A DNA stretch of 64,000 nucleotides from Flavobacterium endophyticum (GCF_003634455.1 NZ_RBLC01000003.1:248001-312000), one strand, 5' to 3'; positions 17,907 to 27,842 are shown, counted from the stretch's first letter. The notes: generated from the sequence alone by a model not told the origin. Numbers and translations: made by a program.

Positions 17907-20900
17907 ATGAAAACAAACTTTACTTTTTTTAAAGCCTGCCTGTTTTTCATGATTTGCCTCCTGACCGGAGTCAAGTCGGAAGCACAGACTATGCAAAAAG
18001 GCGATATCGCCTTTATAGGCTACAACACCAGCGGTCCGGACGGCTTTGCATTTATTGCACTGAACGACCTGCCAGCTGGCGAGACACTCTATCTCACCGA
18101 ACAAGGATGGGACGGAGACGAATGGATGACCGGTAACGGCGAACCCCATCTGTCCTTTGTAATTCCATCCGGAATTACCTGCGGAAAGATTATTTCGGTT
18201 GTAGAAACTTCTGCAGACGTACTTACAGTAACCGGAGGCGGAGCTGTTACTTTTGCTCAGGGTACTGGCTTTAACCTTTCTGGAGGTGATCAGATGATTG
18301 CATATCAGTCAACGTCTGGCGTAGCTCCTGCTTCGCCTATTTTTATTGCAGCTATCCATGCCGATTTCAATTCGACAAAGTACGACCCTGTAACTACATG
18401 GAACCCACCATCAGCAAGCAGCATGAACTGGGCAACTTCAGATTCTGCAGTCCCAACAGGCCTGACAAACGGAGTAGATTGTATTTCATTATTTCCGGCA
18501 CCAGGGCCAGAATTAGCAAATGCAAAATACAACGGAACACTTACAGGAACTTCTATTGCGCTTCGCGCGGCAATCAACAATCCAGCGAACTGGGTAAGCG
18601 CTAACACGCCTGTGTATGGCATTACGCCAGCTAGCTATCCGACACCTTCAGTAACGTGCATCAACTGTACAAACCCAACGGTTCCTACATTGACAGCATC
18701 TACTGCAACACTTTGCAACGGTTCTAGCAGAACGATTACAATTACTGGAACGTTGAACAGTGCTACCGCTTGGCATGTCTATTCTGGATCATGTGGCGGA
18801 ACACCAGTTACTTCTACTTCTACTGGATCTTTTACAGTAAGCCCGACAGTAACGACTACTTATTATGTTCGTGGTGAAGGCGGCTGTGTGACGCCAGGAT
18901 CATGTGCATCAATCACAGTAAACGTAAACCCAGCCATTGTACTAACATCAGGAAGTTTCACAACAGTAAGCTGTAATGGTGGCAATAACGGAACGGCTAC
19001 AGTAGCTCCTACAGGAGGTACAGGTCCATATACCTATTCTTGGGCTCCATCTGGAGGAACTAATGCTACTGCTGCTGGTTTAGCAGTAGGAGTTTACACT
19101 GTTACCGTTACCGACAATATCGGATGTACGGCTACAAGATCATTTACAATAACACAACCTCCTGTACTTAATGGAACTACGACAGTAACCAATGTGGCTT
19201 GCTTTGGAGGCAATACAGGTGCTATCAACCTTACGCCATCAGGCGGAGTTGGTCCTTATACCTTTAACTGGGGCGGCGGTATTACTACCGAAGACCGTAC
19301 CGGATTGACAGCAGGAACCTATTCGGTAACCATTACCGATGCGAATAGCTGTACACGTACAATTAGCAACATTGCAGTAGGCCAGCCGGCAGCAGCAATA
19401 TCTGGAACTACAGTAGTAACCAACGTTGCCTGCTTTGGAGGCAATACAGGCGCTATCAACCTTACGCCAACAGGCGGTGTAGGTCCTTATACCTTTAACT
19501 GGGTTGGCGGTGCTACTACCGAAGACCGTGTCTTATTGACGGCAGGTACCTACTCAGTAACCATTACTGACGCCAACGGCTGTACAGGTACCGTTTCTGG
19601 CATTACAGTAGGCCAGCCAGCAGCAGTCGTATCTGGAACTACAGTAGTAACCAATGTGGCTTGCTTTGGAGGTAATACAGGTGCTATCAACCTTACGCCA
19701 ACAGGCGGAGTAGGCCCCTATACTTTTAACTGGGGCGGCGGTGTCACTACCGAAGACCGTACTACATTGACAGCAGGAACCTATTCGGTAACCATTACTG
19801 ATGCTAACGGCTGTACAGGTACCGTTTCTGGCATTGTGGTAACCCAACCAGCAGCAGCCGTATCTGCAGTTACTGTAGTGACCAATATTGCTTGTTTTGG
19901 AGGCAATACAGGTGCTATCAACCTGACACCAACTGGAGGTGTAGGTCCTTATACCTTTAACTGGGGCGGCGGTATTACTACCGAAGACCGCACCGGATTG
20001 GCAGCAGGAACCTATACGGTAACCATTACGGATGCCAATGGTTGTACTGGTACAGTTTCTCCAACGGTAAGTAACGTGTCGGCGGCGGCACTAGGCGGAA
20101 CGGCTACTAAAACAGACGTAAGCTGCAACGGCGGTTCTAACGGAACAGCAACAGTATCTGTGACCGGAGGAACAACCCCATATTCTTACTCGTGGGCTCC
20201 ATCTGGAGGAACTAATGCTACCGCAACAGGATTGGCAGCAGGAACTTATACCGTAACTGTAACTGATTTCAATGGTTGCCAGATTACAAGAACTGTGACT
20301 GTCAATCAGCCAGCAACTGCACTAGGCGGAATAATTACTAAAACAGACATAAGCTGCAACGGCGGTTCTAATGGAACAGCATCTGTAGCCGTGACTGGAG
20401 GAACAACCCCATACTCTTACTCATGGTCGCCTTCTGGAGGAACTAATGCTATGGCTACTGGCCTTACAGCAGGAACCTATACCGTAACGGTAACCGATTT
20501 CAATGGCTGCCAGATTACAAGAACTACTACTATCAACCAGCCAGCGGCTGCACTTGGTGGAACGATTTCTAAAACAGACATAAGCTGCAACGGCGGGTCT
20601 AACGGAACAGCAACTGTAGTCGTGACTGGAGGAACAACTCCATATTCTTACTCATGGTCGCCTTCAGGAGGAACTAATGCCTCTGCAACAGGTCTGGCAT
20701 CAGGAACCTATACTGTGACCGTTACGGATTTCAACGGATGTCAGATTACAAGAACGGTAACAGTCAACCAGCCAGCAACAGCCTTATCAGCTGCAACAGG
20801 CGGTGGCAAAACCGACGTAAGCTGCAATGGCGGCGCTAACGGAACAGCTACAGTAGCGCCAACTGGCGGTACGCCTCCGTATACTTATTCTTGGTCTCCG

Positions 20901-23594
20901 TCTGGAGGAACTAATGCTACTGCAACAGGATTGGCAGCAGGAACTTATACGGTGACTGTGACCGACAATAATGCATGTCAGGCTACTCGAAGCTTTACGA
21001 TCACTCAGCCTACTGCTTTGGCAGGAACGGCTTCAAAAACTGACGTAAGCTGCAATGGTGGAAATAACGGTACGGCAACTGTAGCCGTAACTGGAGGTAC
21101 ACCTTCTTATACTTATTCTTGGGCTCCATCTGGAGGAACTGCAGCTACTGCTACAGGACTGGCTGCAGGAACATATACAGTAACGGTAACAGATGCTAAT
21201 GCTTGCCAAATTACAAGAACCGTTACAGTCAACCAACCAGCGGCTGCTTTGGCAGGAACGGCTTCAAAAACTGACGTAAGCTGCAATGGTGGAAATAACG
21301 GTACGGCAACTGTAGCCGTAACTGGAGGTACCCCTTCTTATACTTATTCTTGGGCTCCATCTGGAGGAACTGCAGCTACTGCTACAGGACTAGCAGCAGG
21401 AACATATACAGTAACGGTAACAGATGCTAATGCTTGCCAAATTACAAGAACCGTTACAGTCAACCAGCCAGCGGCTGCATTGGGAGGTACTATATCAAAA
21501 ACAGACGTAAGCTGCAATGGCGGTGCTAACGGAACAGCAACCGTATCGGCTACTGGAGGAACAACGCCTTATAGCTATTCATGGGCTCCATCTGGAGGAA
21601 CGAATGCTACTGCTTCAGGATTGGCTTCTGGAACCTATACCGTAACTGTAACCGATTTCAATGGTTGCCAGATTACAAGAACCGTTACAGTCAACCAGCC
21701 TGCGGCTCTTACCGCTACAACATCTCAGACTAACGTAAGCTGCAACGGCGGTGCTAACGGAACTGCTTCTGTTACAGCAACGGGAGGAACAGGCGCTTAT
21801 ACGTATTCATGGGCACCTTCAGGAGGTACTGGAGCTACGGCTTCTGGACTATCTGCTGGAACATACACAGTAACTATTACTGACGCTAATACTTGCCAGA
21901 TTACAAGAACAGTTACGGTAACTGAGCCTGCGGCCCTTACGGCTACAACATCTCAGACTAACGTAAGCTGCAATGGCGGTGCTAACGGATCGGCTTCTGT
22001 TACGGTAACAGGAGGTACAGGCGCTTATACGTTTTCATGGGCCCCTTCAGGAGGTACTGGAGCTACGGCTTCTGGACTATCTGCTGGGACATACACAGTA
22101 ACTATTACTGACGCTAATACTTGCCAGATTACAAGAACAGTTACGGTAACTGAGCCTGCGGCCCTTACGGCTACAACATCTCAGACTAACGTAAGCTGCA
22201 ATGGCGGTGCTAACGGATCGGCTTCTGTTACGGTAACAGGAGGTACAGGCGCTTATACGTATTCATGGGCGCCTTCAGGAGGTACTGGAGCTACGGCTAC
22301 AGGGCTGACTGCTGGAACGTACACAGTTACTATTACTGATGCTAATTTATGTCAGATTACAAGAACGGTTACTTTGACTGAGCCTGCTGCTCTTGCCGCT
22401 ACCACATCACAGATCAACTTGCTCTGTAATGGCGGTGCTAACGGTAGTGCTTCTGTAACAGTAACAGGAGGAACAGGTGCATATACTTATGCTTGGGCTC
22501 CATCAGGAGGTACTGCAGCTACGGCTTCTGGACTGTCCGCAGGAACCTATACTGTGACTATCACTGACGCTAATACATGTCAGATTACAAGAACGGTTAC
22601 CTTGACTGAGCCTGCTGCTCTTGCTGCTACAACGACTCAGACTAACGTAAGCTGCAACGGCGGTGCTAACGGATCGGCTTCTGTTACAGCAACAGGAGGA
22701 ACAGGTACCTATACGTATGTATGGGCTCCATCAGGAGGTACTGCGGCTACGGCTTCAGGACTGGCTGCAGGAACGTATACAGTAACTATAAAAGATGCTA
22801 ATCTGTGTCAGATTACAAGAACGGTTACTATTACAGCACCATCTGCAATTGCTATCGTTCCATCACAGACTAACGTAAGCTGTACTGGAGGTTCTAATGG
22901 ATCTGCATCAGTAGGAGTATCTGGAGGAACAGGTTCTTACACGTTCTCATGGGCTCCGTCTGGAGGCACTGGAGCTACGGCTACAGGATTGGCAGCAGGA
23001 ACCTATACAGTAACTGTTACCGACGCTAACTCTTGTATGGCTACGCAAAGCTTTACAATTACTACGGTTGCCGACACAACACCACCGACTGTTGTTACAA
23101 GCAATATTACCGTACCGCTTACGGCTGGAGCTGCTACAATCACTGCGGCTCAGGTTAACAACGGAAGTACAGACAATTGCGGCATAGCAAGCGTGACTGT
23201 TTCACCTAGCACTTTCAACTGTAGTAATGTTGGGGCGAATACCGTAACATTAACAGTAACTGACAACAGCGGTAATGTCGCAACAGCTACTGCTACTGTA
23301 ACTATTACAGACCCTAGCAATTTCTGCGGTCTTTCTGTTCCTGAATTTGGAGATATCAAAATGAGATTGTATCCAAACCCTACAAACGGAATGGTGACTG
23401 TTGAATTCTCTAGAGACGTAACAGCAGAAAAAATAGAAGTATATTCTATCACTGGACAATTGATCCTTTCTGACACGAACAAGACTGCACATTCAAGCCG
23501 TCAGTTCAACATGGAAAGATTCCCTTCTGGAGTTTATCTGGTTAAGATAACAACTGCTCAAGGAACTCAAGTAAAACGCTTGATGAGAGAATAA
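17907..23594 (+). CDS. Giant SprB-repeat surface protein with type A T9SS sorting domain
   Basis: A 1895-residue T9SS adhesin. Residues 1-27 form a signal peptide ending in SEAQ. Residues 30-250 form a globular domain (GDIAFIGYNTSGPDGFAFI) resembling lamin-tail-like domains. A short Ig-like segment (about 255-345) follows, then 18 SprB-type repeats of 75-77 residues (about 350-1715), each with a Cys pair: one in SCNGG or ACFGG, one in DANxC or DFNGC. Repeats 2-5 are a distinct subclass (CFGGNTGAINLTP). Next come a HYR-like domain (about 1720-1800) and a type A sorting domain (RLYPNPTNGMVTVEF to VKRLMRE). SprB of F. johnsoniae is a much larger gliding adhesin; this protein shares the repeat and probably serves adhesion or surface interaction. 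Confidence 0.93.
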   Translation: MKTNFTFFKACLFFMICLLTGVKSEAQTMQKGDIAFIGYNTSGPDGFAFIALNDLPAGETLYLTEQGWDGDEWMTGNGEPHLSFVIPSGITCGKIISVVETSADVLTVTGGGAVTFAQGTGFNLSGGDQMIAYQSTSGVAPASPIFIAAIHADFNSTKYDPVTTWNPPSASSMNWATSDSAVPTGLTNGVDCISLFPAPGPELANAKYNGTLTGTSIALRAAINNPANWVSANTPVYGITPASYPTPSVTCINCTNPTVPTLTASTATLCNGSSRTITITGTLNSATAWHVYSGSCGGTPVTSTSTGSFTVSPTVTTTYYVRGEGGCVTPGSCASITVNVNPAIVLTSGSFTTVSCNGGNNGTATVAPTGGTGPYTYSWAPSGGTNATAAGLAVGVYTVTVTDNIGCTATRSFTITQPPVLNGTTTVTNVACFGGNTGAINLTPSGGVGPYTFNWGGGITTEDRTGLTAGTYSVTITDANSCTRTISNIAVGQPAAAISGTTVVTNVACFGGNTGAINLTPTGGVGPYTFNWVGGATTEDRVLLTAGTYSVTITDANGCTGTVSGITVGQPAAVVSGTTVVTNVACFGGNTGAINLTPTGGVGPYTFNWGGGVTTEDRTTLTAGTYSVTITDANGCTGTVSGIVVTQPAAAVSAVTVVTNIACFGGNTGAINLTPTGGVGPYTFNWGGGITTEDRTGLAAGTYTVTITDANGCTGTVSPTVSNVSAAALGGTATKTDVSCNGGSNGTATVSVTGGTTPYSYSWAPSGGTNATATGLAAGTYTVTVTDFNGCQITRTVTVNQPATALGGIITKTDISCNGGSNGTASVAVTGGTTPYSYSWSPSGGTNAMATGLTAGTYTVTVTDFNGCQITRTTTINQPAAALGGTISKTDISCNGGSNGTATVVVTGGTTPYSYSWSPSGGTNASATGLASGTYTVTVTDFNGCQITRTVTVNQPATALSAATGGGKTDVSCNGGANGTATVAPTGGTPPYTYSWSPSGGTNATATGLAAGTYTVTVTDNNACQATRSFTITQPTALAGTASKTDVSCNGGNNGTATVAVTGGTPSYTYSWAPSGGTAATATGLAAGTYTVTVTDANACQITRTVTVNQPAAALAGTASKTDVSCNGGNNGTATVAVTGGTPSYTYSWAPSGGTAATATGLAAGTYTVTVTDANACQITRTVTVNQPAAALGGTISKTDVSCNGGANGTATVSATGGTTPYSYSWAPSGGTNATASGLASGTYTVTVTDFNGCQITRTVTVNQPAALTATTSQTNVSCNGGANGTASVTATGGTGAYTYSWAPSGGTGATASGLSAGTYTVTITDANTCQITRTVTVTEPAALTATTSQTNVSCNGGANGSASVTVTGGTGAYTFSWAPSGGTGATASGLSAGTYTVTITDANTCQITRTVTVTEPAALTATTSQTNVSCNGGANGSASVTVTGGTGAYTYSWAPSGGTGATATGLTAGTYTVTITDANLCQITRTVTLTEPAALAATTSQINLLCNGGANGSASVTVTGGTGAYTYAWAPSGGTAATASGLSAGTYTVTITDANTCQITRTVTLTEPAALAATTTQTNVSCNGGANGSASVTATGGTGTYTYVWAPSGGTAATASGLAAGTYTVTIKDANLCQITRTVTITAPSAIAIVPSQTNVSCTGGSNGSASVGVSGGTGSYTFSWAPSGGTGATATGLAAGTYTVTVTDANSCMATQSFTITTVADTTPPTVVTSNITVPLTAGAATITAAQVNNGSTDNCGIASVTVSPSTFNCSNVGANTVTLTVTDNSGNVATATATVTITDPSNFCGLSVPEFGDIKMRLYPNPTNGMVTVEFSRDVTAEKIEVYSITGQLILSDTNKTAHSSRQFNMERFPSGVYLVKITTAQGTQVKRLMRE
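18960..23060 (+). repeat. 18 tandem SprB-repeat units of about 225-231 bp
   Basis: In-frame tandem repeats inside the giant adhesin gene. Units 10 and 11 (from about 21021 and 21252, offset 231 bp) are almost identical in DNA, as are units 14 and 15 (from about 21921 and 22149, offset 228 bp), which points to recent unit duplication or gene conversion. Repeat number may vary between strains, and short-read assemblies may collapse here. Confidence 0.9.
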
Positions 23595-23625
23595 TTAGTT
23601 AGGTTAAAGTGAATATAGTTCCCCG

Positions 23626-23662
23626 AAACCGCCTGTGCATCTTGCATGGGCGGTTTTTTTTT
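23626..23662 (+). terminator. Terminator of the SprB-repeat gene
   Basis: AAACCGCC (23626-23633) and GGCGGTTT (23649-23656) with an internal TGCA/TGCA pairing, followed by a run of nine T's, 32 bp after the stop codon. Confidence 0.88.
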
Positions 23663-23758
23663 ACGCCTGCAGAAAAGCTAAAAATAGCTTAACAAAATCA
23701 ATTGCTTTTTTCCCTACCTTAGTAGTTACGAATTCTAATCCCTTAAAACACAACAAAA

Positions 23759-24802
23759 ATGATAACAACAAAATCATACGCTGCACAGGACAATCAAAGT
23801 CCTTTAGCGCCATGGACCTTTGAAAGACGCGAAGTAGGACCTCACGACGTACAGTTCGACATCCAATATTGCGGTGTATGCCACTCCGACTTGCACCAGA
23901 TCAAAGACGACTGGTTTCCCGGAATCTTCCCGATGGTTCCTGGACATGAAATCATAGGACGCGTAGTCAAAGTAGGCGAACATGTCAAGAAATTCAAGGT
24001 AGGCGATATAGCCGGAACGGGATGTATGGTAGACTCTTGCCGCGAATGTGAAAACTGCCAGAAAGATTTAGAGCAATACTGCCTGAAAGGTAACTCGCAG
24101 ACCTATAATGGCTTGGAACAAGACGGAAAGACCCCAACGTATGGTGGCTACTCCAATACCATAGTCGTAAACGAAGACTTCGTGCTTCATGTTTCAGACA
24201 AATTAAACCTTGCGGCTGTCGCTCCACTATTGTGTGCCGGAATCACTACCTACTCGCCTCTTAGACATTGGAACGTAGGAAAAGGACACAAATTAGCTGT
24301 ATTAGGATTGGGCGGACTAGGCCATATGGCGGTGAAGTTCGGAGTATCGTTTGGTGCCGAAGTGACCGTATTGAGCACTTCGCCTAACAAAGAACAAGAT
24401 GCTCGAAAATTAGGTGCCCATAATTTTGTCGTGACAACCGACGAAGCACAGCTGGCAGCAGCCCGAAACTCTTTTGATTTCATACTCGACACCGTTTCGG
24501 CAGAACACGACCTCAACCTCTATCTTTCTTTATTGAAGACAGACGGTACACATATCTGCGTAGGCGTTCCTTCAAAGCCTTCTCCAGTAGCAGCGTTTAG
24601 CTTGTTAGGAGGCAGAAAGAGTTTGGCAGGATCTGGAATCGGAGGCATAGCCGAAACTCAAGAAATGCTGGACTATTGCGCCGAGCATGGCATCGTATCT
24701 GAAATCGAGATGATCGATATCAAGGACATACAGAATGCATATGACAGGATGCTGAAAGGCGATGTACGCTACCGTTTTGTTATCGACATGGCAACGCTTT
24801 AA
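23759..24802 (+). CDS. Zinc-dependent alcohol dehydrogenase, cinnamyl-alcohol-dehydrogenase/YahK type
   Basis: A 347-residue cytoplasmic medium-chain dehydrogenase/reductase that should reduce aldehydes with NADPH. The catalytic zinc site is visible: Cys in YCGVCHSDLH, His-Glu in PGHEIIG and Cys in PLLCAGITTYSPL. The structural zinc lobe CRECENCQKDLEQYC is complete. The Rossmann motif is GLGGLGHMAVKFG. The remaining motifs match the YahK/CAD subgroup (FPGIFPMVPGHE, LDTVSAEHDL). Single gene between a terminator and a convergent gene. The physiological substrate is unknown. Confidence 0.94.
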   Translation: MITTKSYAAQDNQSPLAPWTFERREVGPHDVQFDIQYCGVCHSDLHQIKDDWFPGIFPMVPGHEIIGRVVKVGEHVKKFKVGDIAGTGCMVDSCRECENCQKDLEQYCLKGNSQTYNGLEQDGKTPTYGGYSNTIVVNEDFVLHVSDKLNLAAVAPLLCAGITTYSPLRHWNVGKGHKLAVLGLGGLGHMAVKFGVSFGAEVTVLSTSPNKEQDARKLGAHNFVVTTDEAQLAAARNSFDFILDTVSAEHDLNLYLSLLKTDGTHICVGVPSKPSPVAAFSLLGGRKSLAGSGIGGIAETQEMLDYCAEHGIVSEIEMIDIKDIQNAYDRMLKGDVRYRFVIDMATL

Positions 24803-24846
24803 AAGCAAGCGTTACAGAAAAAGAAATCATAAAACCTTATTGCAAG

Positions 24847-25551
24847 TTAGCTACTATAAAGCGGCTCGCCATTGGCATCGGTTGTCAGCACTTCGCTCAT
24901 GTAATCAAAAAACGGACGCATGTTCTTGAACGTCTGGTCGGCCTCTTTCAAAAAAGAAGGACTCAGCACCTCATCATCTGTAAATCTCTTGACGAGTAGG
25001 AACTGCTTGTAACGTAATAAGTCTATCGCGCTATCGGCAGCATCAAAACCTTTGGGCGTCGTCTTGAGCTGTTCTCCCTGCAATGACCCAAAAGTTGCTT
25101 TAAAGGTCTTGCTCTCTATGATTTTCCGAAGCGTATCGGGGTCAGAACTGATGTCTTCGCGGATGCGTTTTATGTCTTCTGTATTGGGAGCCCAAAAACC
25201 TCCGGCAATAAAACTGTTGCCCGGCTCGATATGAAAATAATAGCCTCCCCTACGGAGTGCGGTAGCTCTTTTATAGCCGCCGCTCCAATTGGTCTTATAC
25301 GGCGTCTTGTCTTTAGAAAATCGCGTATCCCTATAAATACGGTGCAGGCTTTTTTTGCCCGATGCAGTCTCGATAACATCATGACTGCGGAGCTCCTGCA
25401 GCAGAGCATCGGCAAAATGTTCTAGGCTGTCGTATTCTTTTAGGTAGCGGTCTTTGTTCTCGTTAAACCAGTCCCTATCGTTATTCTCTTTGAGCATCTT
25501 GAGGTAGTCGAAGCTTGAAGCAGGTATGCGGGCAGGCATTTTCGTATCCAT
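24847..25551 (-). CDS. DUF2461 family protein
   Basis: A 234-residue cytoplasmic protein of the DUF2461 (TIGR02453) family. Typical features are FDYLKMLKENNDRDWFNENKDRY near the N-terminus, RIYRDTRFSKDKTPYKTNW in the middle and GGYYFHIEPGNSFIAGGFW. The function of the family is unknown. Start could be 25551 or the Met at 25539; both lie downstream of a -7 box. Convergent with the alcohol dehydrogenase. Confidence 0.88.
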   Translation of the reverse strand: MDTKMPARIPASSFDYLKMLKENNDRDWFNENKDRYLKEYDSLEHFADALLQELRSHDVIETASGKKSLHRIYRDTRFSKDKTPYKTNWSGGYKRATALRRGGYYFHIEPGNSFIAGGFWAPNTEDIKRIREDISSDPDTLRKIIESKTFKATFGSLQGEQLKTTPKGFDAADSAIDLLRYKQFLLVKRFTDDEVLSPSFLKEADQTFKNMRPFFDYMSEVLTTDANGEPLYSS

Positions 25552-25571
25552 ATCGTGCGGTTTTAGCTTTG

Positions 25572-25579
25572 CAAAGTTA
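25572..25579 (-). promoter_or_regulatory. -7 promoter box for the DUF2461 gene
   Basis: TAACTTTG on the minus strand matches TAnnTTTG exactly, 20 nt upstream of the first ATG. No clear -33 element. Confidence 0.45.
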
Positions 25580-25622
25580 GCTTCTTTTCAAAAGATTTTA
25601 TGCTGTTTCCTGAGTATTTACA

Positions 25623-26300
25623 TCAACAAATCAGCTTATAGCCAAATCCCCTGATATTAAGGATTTCTATGCTTTGGTCGCCTTCCAGTTTTTTCCGAAG
25701 CTTCGTTATATAGACATCCATCGTGCGGGTATTAAAAAAAGTATCGTCGCCCCAAAGAAGCAGCAAGGCCGATTTCCTGTCAAGCACTTGATTCTTGTGC
25801 TGCAATAGCAAGACAAGCAATTGGGCTTCTCTATGAGAAAGCTTTACGGTCTCGCCGTTATGTTTCAGTTCTTGCCTTTTCGGCAAAAAGACATAGCTCC
25901 CTATCCGATGCTCGTCGCTTTTCTCGTTTTCTGGTTCTGCCCTTCGGAGCAATTCTTTTACCCTGAGAAAAAGCTCGTCCAGACTGAACGGCTTCTTGAG
26001 ATAATCATTCCCTCCGCTGGCATAACCTGCCATCACGTCTTTTATATCCGATTTGGCCGTAAGGAACATCAAAGGTATTTTCGGATCATCATTTCGTATC
26101 TGCGAAGCCAGCGAGAACCCGTCTTTGTACGGCATCATCACGTCTAATATGCATAAAGAAAATGCATGGCTCTTGTAGATTTCCCACGCCCTTTTCCCGT
26201 CAGGAGCCAGTTCGACTGCATAGCCCTCCTTTTCCAGACTGTCTTTGATGACCTTTCCTAAGAACGGCTCATCTTCTGCCAAAAGGATCGTGTGCTTCAT
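25623..26300 (-). CDS. OmpR-family response regulator
   Basis: A 225-residue two-component regulator. The receiver domain (1-120) has the acidic pocket AEDE, the phospho-acceptor Asp in LCILDVMMPYKDG, and the Thr/Lys residues in FLTAKSD and YLKKPF. The C-terminal winged helix (about 130-225) has ELKHNGETVKLSHREAQLL and TRTMDVYITKLRKKL. It overlaps the histidine kinase gene by 4 bp and is translated with it. It is probably related to the RprY-type regulators of Bacteroidota. TTAAC direct repeats in the divergent promoter region (27786-27820) are its likely binding sites. Confidence 0.94.
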   Translation of the reverse strand: MKHTILLAEDEPFLGKVIKDSLEKEGYAVELAPDGKRAWEIYKSHAFSLCILDVMMPYKDGFSLASQIRNDDPKIPLMFLTAKSDIKDVMAGYASGGNDYLKKPFSLDELFLRVKELLRRAEPENEKSDEHRIGSYVFLPKRQELKHNGETVKLSHREAQLLVLLLQHKNQVLDRKSALLLLWGDDTFFNTRTMDVYITKLRKKLEGDQSIEILNIRGFGYKLIC

Positions 26301-27742
26301 GACAAGGGCAATTTGATGGTGAATACGCTTCCGTTCGGGACATTATCTTTCAGGCTGATACTGCCTTTGTGGGCGGCTATTACTTTCCTCACATAGTTCA
26401 GTCCCAAGCCATAGCCTTTGACATCATGTACGTTGCCCGACGGTATGCGATAAAACGGACTGAAAACTGCTTCTTTATGCTCATCAGAAATCCCAGGCCC
26501 ATTGTCGGCAACCCTGATCGTCAGCTGTTTATGTTCTGCAAAACTTTGTATCTCGATAATTGGCTTTTCTGATCCTGCATATTTTATCGCATTATCGATC
26601 AGGTTGGCAATTGCCCTGCTCAGGTGCTTTTTATTGCCTTTTACTTCACTATCCTCTTCAGAAGAAATAGAGATTTGTGCGCTGCCTTCTGCCCCTGCAA
26701 CAATTTCCTGCAGCAGCGTGCTGATGGCTATCGTATCTTTTAGTTCCATTTCTGAACTTTCCAGTCGCGCGGCAGCCAGTATCTCATCGGTAAGCGAGAT
26801 GAGCTTGCCACTCTGGTGGCGTATGATTTCAATATAATTCTCCTGTGTTTCCTTATCGTGGTTAAACTTTTTTAGCGCTTCGGCAGTAATAGCAATCGAG
26901 GTCAAGGGCGTATTGATCTCGTGCGTCATGTTGTTGATAAAATCGTCTTTTATCGTGTTGATCTTGTGCTGGGTGAGCAGCAGCCTAAAGGTGTACCAGA
27001 AGCAGGAAAGCGTAATGAGTATAAGCAGCACCGAGCCTATCAACACCCATTTGAGCTGCCGGAGCAAGAACAGGTCGGTGTTGACGATAGTCGCCTGCAA
27101 TAGCTTTTGCTTATGCGGCCTTCTCAAGGAAATGTTTACTTTTTTAGTCTGAAAGGTCTGGCCGTCGGGTTTTCTATTAAAGTCAAAAGATAATGATATG
27201 CCTCTTTTCTGCAACGAAGCTTGGTATTCTTTCTTTAAGATTCCCAATTCCAGAGGCATGTCATACGATAGCTTGTTAAGGCTGTCTCCCAACTTTTGGG
27301 TATAGAACCAAATATAGCCCTTTTTAAGTTCAGTATCCACCTGCCTTGCCATGTGGTTGACGAGCACTGTCCTACCTTTGGGAGTAATGCTATCCAGCCT
27401 TTCTTTAAAATCTTCGATGCCCATGCTAAACTGACTCTGCCCTATGGCCGAGGGTTCTGTTTCTTTTATCGTAAATACCGTCTGCTTGGCATCTGGATTC
27501 CATCGGGCCGTAATCTTGATGAAAGAAGGATCGTAAAGCCATCCCTTGAACTCTCCGACCACGATACGGCGGTGCCTGGCAAAAGAACTGTCGACTGCTT
27601 CTTCAAGCGCCTCGTTGCAATCTCTTTCAAACTGCCTGCGCTCGGCGGTATAGGTCGCATAGTTATAATAGAGCTGCAGCGCCGCGATTCCCGCAACGCA
27701 AAAGGACATCAGGACAAACGCCAATAGTATCTTTCGCTTCAT
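26297..27742 (-). CDS. Membrane sensor histidine kinase
   Basis: A 481-residue kinase partnered with the OmpR-type regulator. The start is set at the ATG at 27742; the frame runs to a TTG at 27751 that overlaps the -7 box. It has an N-terminal membrane segment (residues 4-26), a periplasmic sensor of about 200 residues with no known domain, a second membrane segment (WVLIGSVLLILITLSCFWY), a HisKA domain with phospho-His in NNMTHEINTPLTSI (about residue 273), and a HATPase domain with NLIDNAIKYA, DNGPGIS and GYGLGLNYV. Signal unknown. The divergent secreted protein (27877) is a candidate target or accessory sensor component. Confidence 0.94.
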   Translation of the reverse strand: MKRKILLAFVLMSFCVAGIAALQLYYNYATYTAERRQFERDCNEALEEAVDSSFARHRRIVVGEFKGWLYDPSFIKITARWNPDAKQTVFTIKETEPSAIGQSQFSMGIEDFKERLDSITPKGRTVLVNHMARQVDTELKKGYIWFYTQKLGDSLNKLSYDMPLELGILKKEYQASLQKRGISLSFDFNRKPDGQTFQTKKVNISLRRPHKQKLLQATIVNTDLFLLRQLKWVLIGSVLLILITLSCFWYTFRLLLTQHKINTIKDDFINNMTHEINTPLTSIAITAEALKKFNHDKETQENYIEIIRHQSGKLISLTDEILAAARLESSEMELKDTIAISTLLQEIVAGAEGSAQISISSEEDSEVKGNKKHLSRAIANLIDNAIKYAGSEKPIIEIQSFAEHKQLTIRVADNGPGISDEHKEAVFSPFYRIPSGNVHDVKGYGLGLNYVRKVIAAHKGSISLKDNVPNGSVFTIKLPLS

Positions 27743-27748
27743 ACGAGC

Positions 27749-27756
27749 CAAAGATA
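27749..27756 (-). promoter_or_regulatory. -7 box of the kinase-regulator operon, leaderless-type
   Basis: TATCTTTG on the minus strand is an exact TAnnTTTG match only 6 nt upstream of the ATG at 27742, so transcription should start at or next to the start codon. The TTAAC repeats at 27786 and 27796 lie about 30-45 bp upstream of the box. Confidence 0.55.
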
Positions 27757-27785
27757 AAATTTTAAAAGCGCCCTTGCCATTTTCA

Positions 27786-27820
27786 TTAACACTAATTAAC
27801 CCTTATTCAGGGCGGTTAAC
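27786..27820. promoter_or_regulatory. TTAAC direct repeats, candidate operator of the OmpR-type regulator
   Basis: TTAAC occurs at 27786-27790, 27796-27800 and 27816-27820, that is at spacings of 10 and 20 bp, so all three lie on one face of the helix. Tandem half-sites spaced by one turn are typical of OmpR/PhoB-family regulators. The array sits between the divergent promoters of the kinase-regulator operon and the secreted-protein gene; the third copy is about 22 nt upstream of the -7 box of the latter. Confidence 0.6.
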
Positions 27821-27842
27821 CTCAGCGCCTTTACCGCCAGCC

